DNA from: Gammaproteobacteria bacterium
Lineage (GTDB): Bacteria > Pseudomonadota > Gammaproteobacteria > Ga0077536
Direction: 5' to 3'
Assembly: GCA_021773835.1 (NCBI GenBank)
Contig: JAJFJQ010000025.1
Span: forward strand, 62,001-126,000
Length of the DNA stretch: 64,000 nt
Shown: piece by piece, positions 63,938-64,000 of the stretch
How the letters are laid out: the number at the start of each line of letters is the position of its first letter
Numbering within the stretch: the first letter of the stretch is position 1
Program-made: the position numbers and the translations under genes
The notes under the pieces: model-generated
Told to the model about the DNA's origin: nothing
Seen by the model: only the letters and a program-made list of their open reading frames with translations
Database searches by the model: none

Positions 63938-64000
63938 TTGCGAATCGCATTACTCGAAGATGATCTCGACCAGGCCGCGCTGTTCATGGAATGGCTCAAG
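63938..64000 (+). CDS. Response regulator, N-terminal fragment (cut by window end)
   Basis: The last 63 bp encode MRIALLEDDLDQAALFMEWLK from a TTG start at 63938, with GGGGAG 7 bp upstream. This is the first strand and helix of a receiver domain, with the acidic pair ED-D that binds magnesium. The output domain is beyond the window, so the class is unknown. The start codon is inferred from the ribosome binding site. Confidence 0.75.
   Translation, partial: MRIALLEDDLDQAALFMEWLK

Noticed and set aside
1-64000. Mobile elements, prophage, CRISPR arrays, defence systems
   Set aside because: No transposase, integrase, phage gene, direct-repeat array or defence gene was seen on either strand.

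Overview
The window reads as one continuous chromosomal stretch of a gammaproteobacterium with roughly 55% GC. The main reasons are the gene orders metG / divergent mrp-dcd, metG-rnfABCDGE-nth-DUF1841 and mutS-fdxA, together with a PomAB-type flagellar stator. No rRNA, tRNA, insertion sequence, prophage or CRISPR array was found. The species cannot be named from the sequence. Hopanoid, phosphonate, Tad-pilus and Ser/Thr-kinase genes in one window suggest a free-living environmental lineage.

Layout. 1-3.9 kb (+): a three-gene 2-aminoethylphosphonate (AEP) pathway: PEP mutase fused to a cytidylyltransferase, phosphonopyruvate decarboxylase and AEP transaminase. 4.0-10.1 kb: dxs (-), then hpnH, hpnB, hpnM and mlaA (+), which links isoprenoid precursor supply, hopanoid tailoring and outer-membrane lipid traffic. 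10.2-19.7 kb (-): a long, tightly packed run htpG / membrane spermidine-synthase-like protein / prmB / a 55-codon unlisted ORF / aroC / glcE / glcF. 20.0-33.6 kb (+): a variant Tad (Flp) pilus locus with Flp, three pseudopilin or TadG-like proteins, CpaB with a long repeat tail, a small secreted protein, the secretin CpaC, an FHA-fused TadA ATPase, TadB, TadC, a DUF192 protein, a TadD lipoprotein and TadE. No TadZ/CpaE and no prepilin peptidase are present. 33.7-36.7 kb: mutS and fdxA, followed by a minus-strand hairpin-rich RNA with a strong terminator that I read as an RsmZ/CsrB-type CsrA-sponge RNA.

37.3-44.5 kb: a signalling island made of a DUF4124 protein, a CHASE2-TPR-Ser/Thr kinase, a PP2C phosphatase, an FHA protein and a convergent CHASE2 adenylate cyclase. 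44.7-50.7 kb (-): an MCE/Mla-type lipid ABC transporter whose STAS subunit is encoded just after an RsbU-type phosphatase and an RsbW-type kinase, which suggests partner-switch control. 50.7-58.8 kb (-): DUF1841, nth, the Rnf electron-transport complex and metG. 58.9-60.6 kb (+): mrp and dcd. 60.6-63.0 kb (-): pomA, pomB and a PilZ protein behind a good sigma-28 promoter. After this come msrB (-) and the first 21 codons of a response regulator (+) cut by the window end.

The strongest candidates for undescribed biology are these: the shared IIGGASED C-terminal tag on CpaB and its small neighbour; the FHA-TadA fusion close to a Ser/Thr kinase/phosphatase/FHA set; the RsbU-RsbW-STAS arrangement feeding a lipid transporter; and the RsmZ-like RNA together with a GGA hairpin over the flp ribosome binding site.
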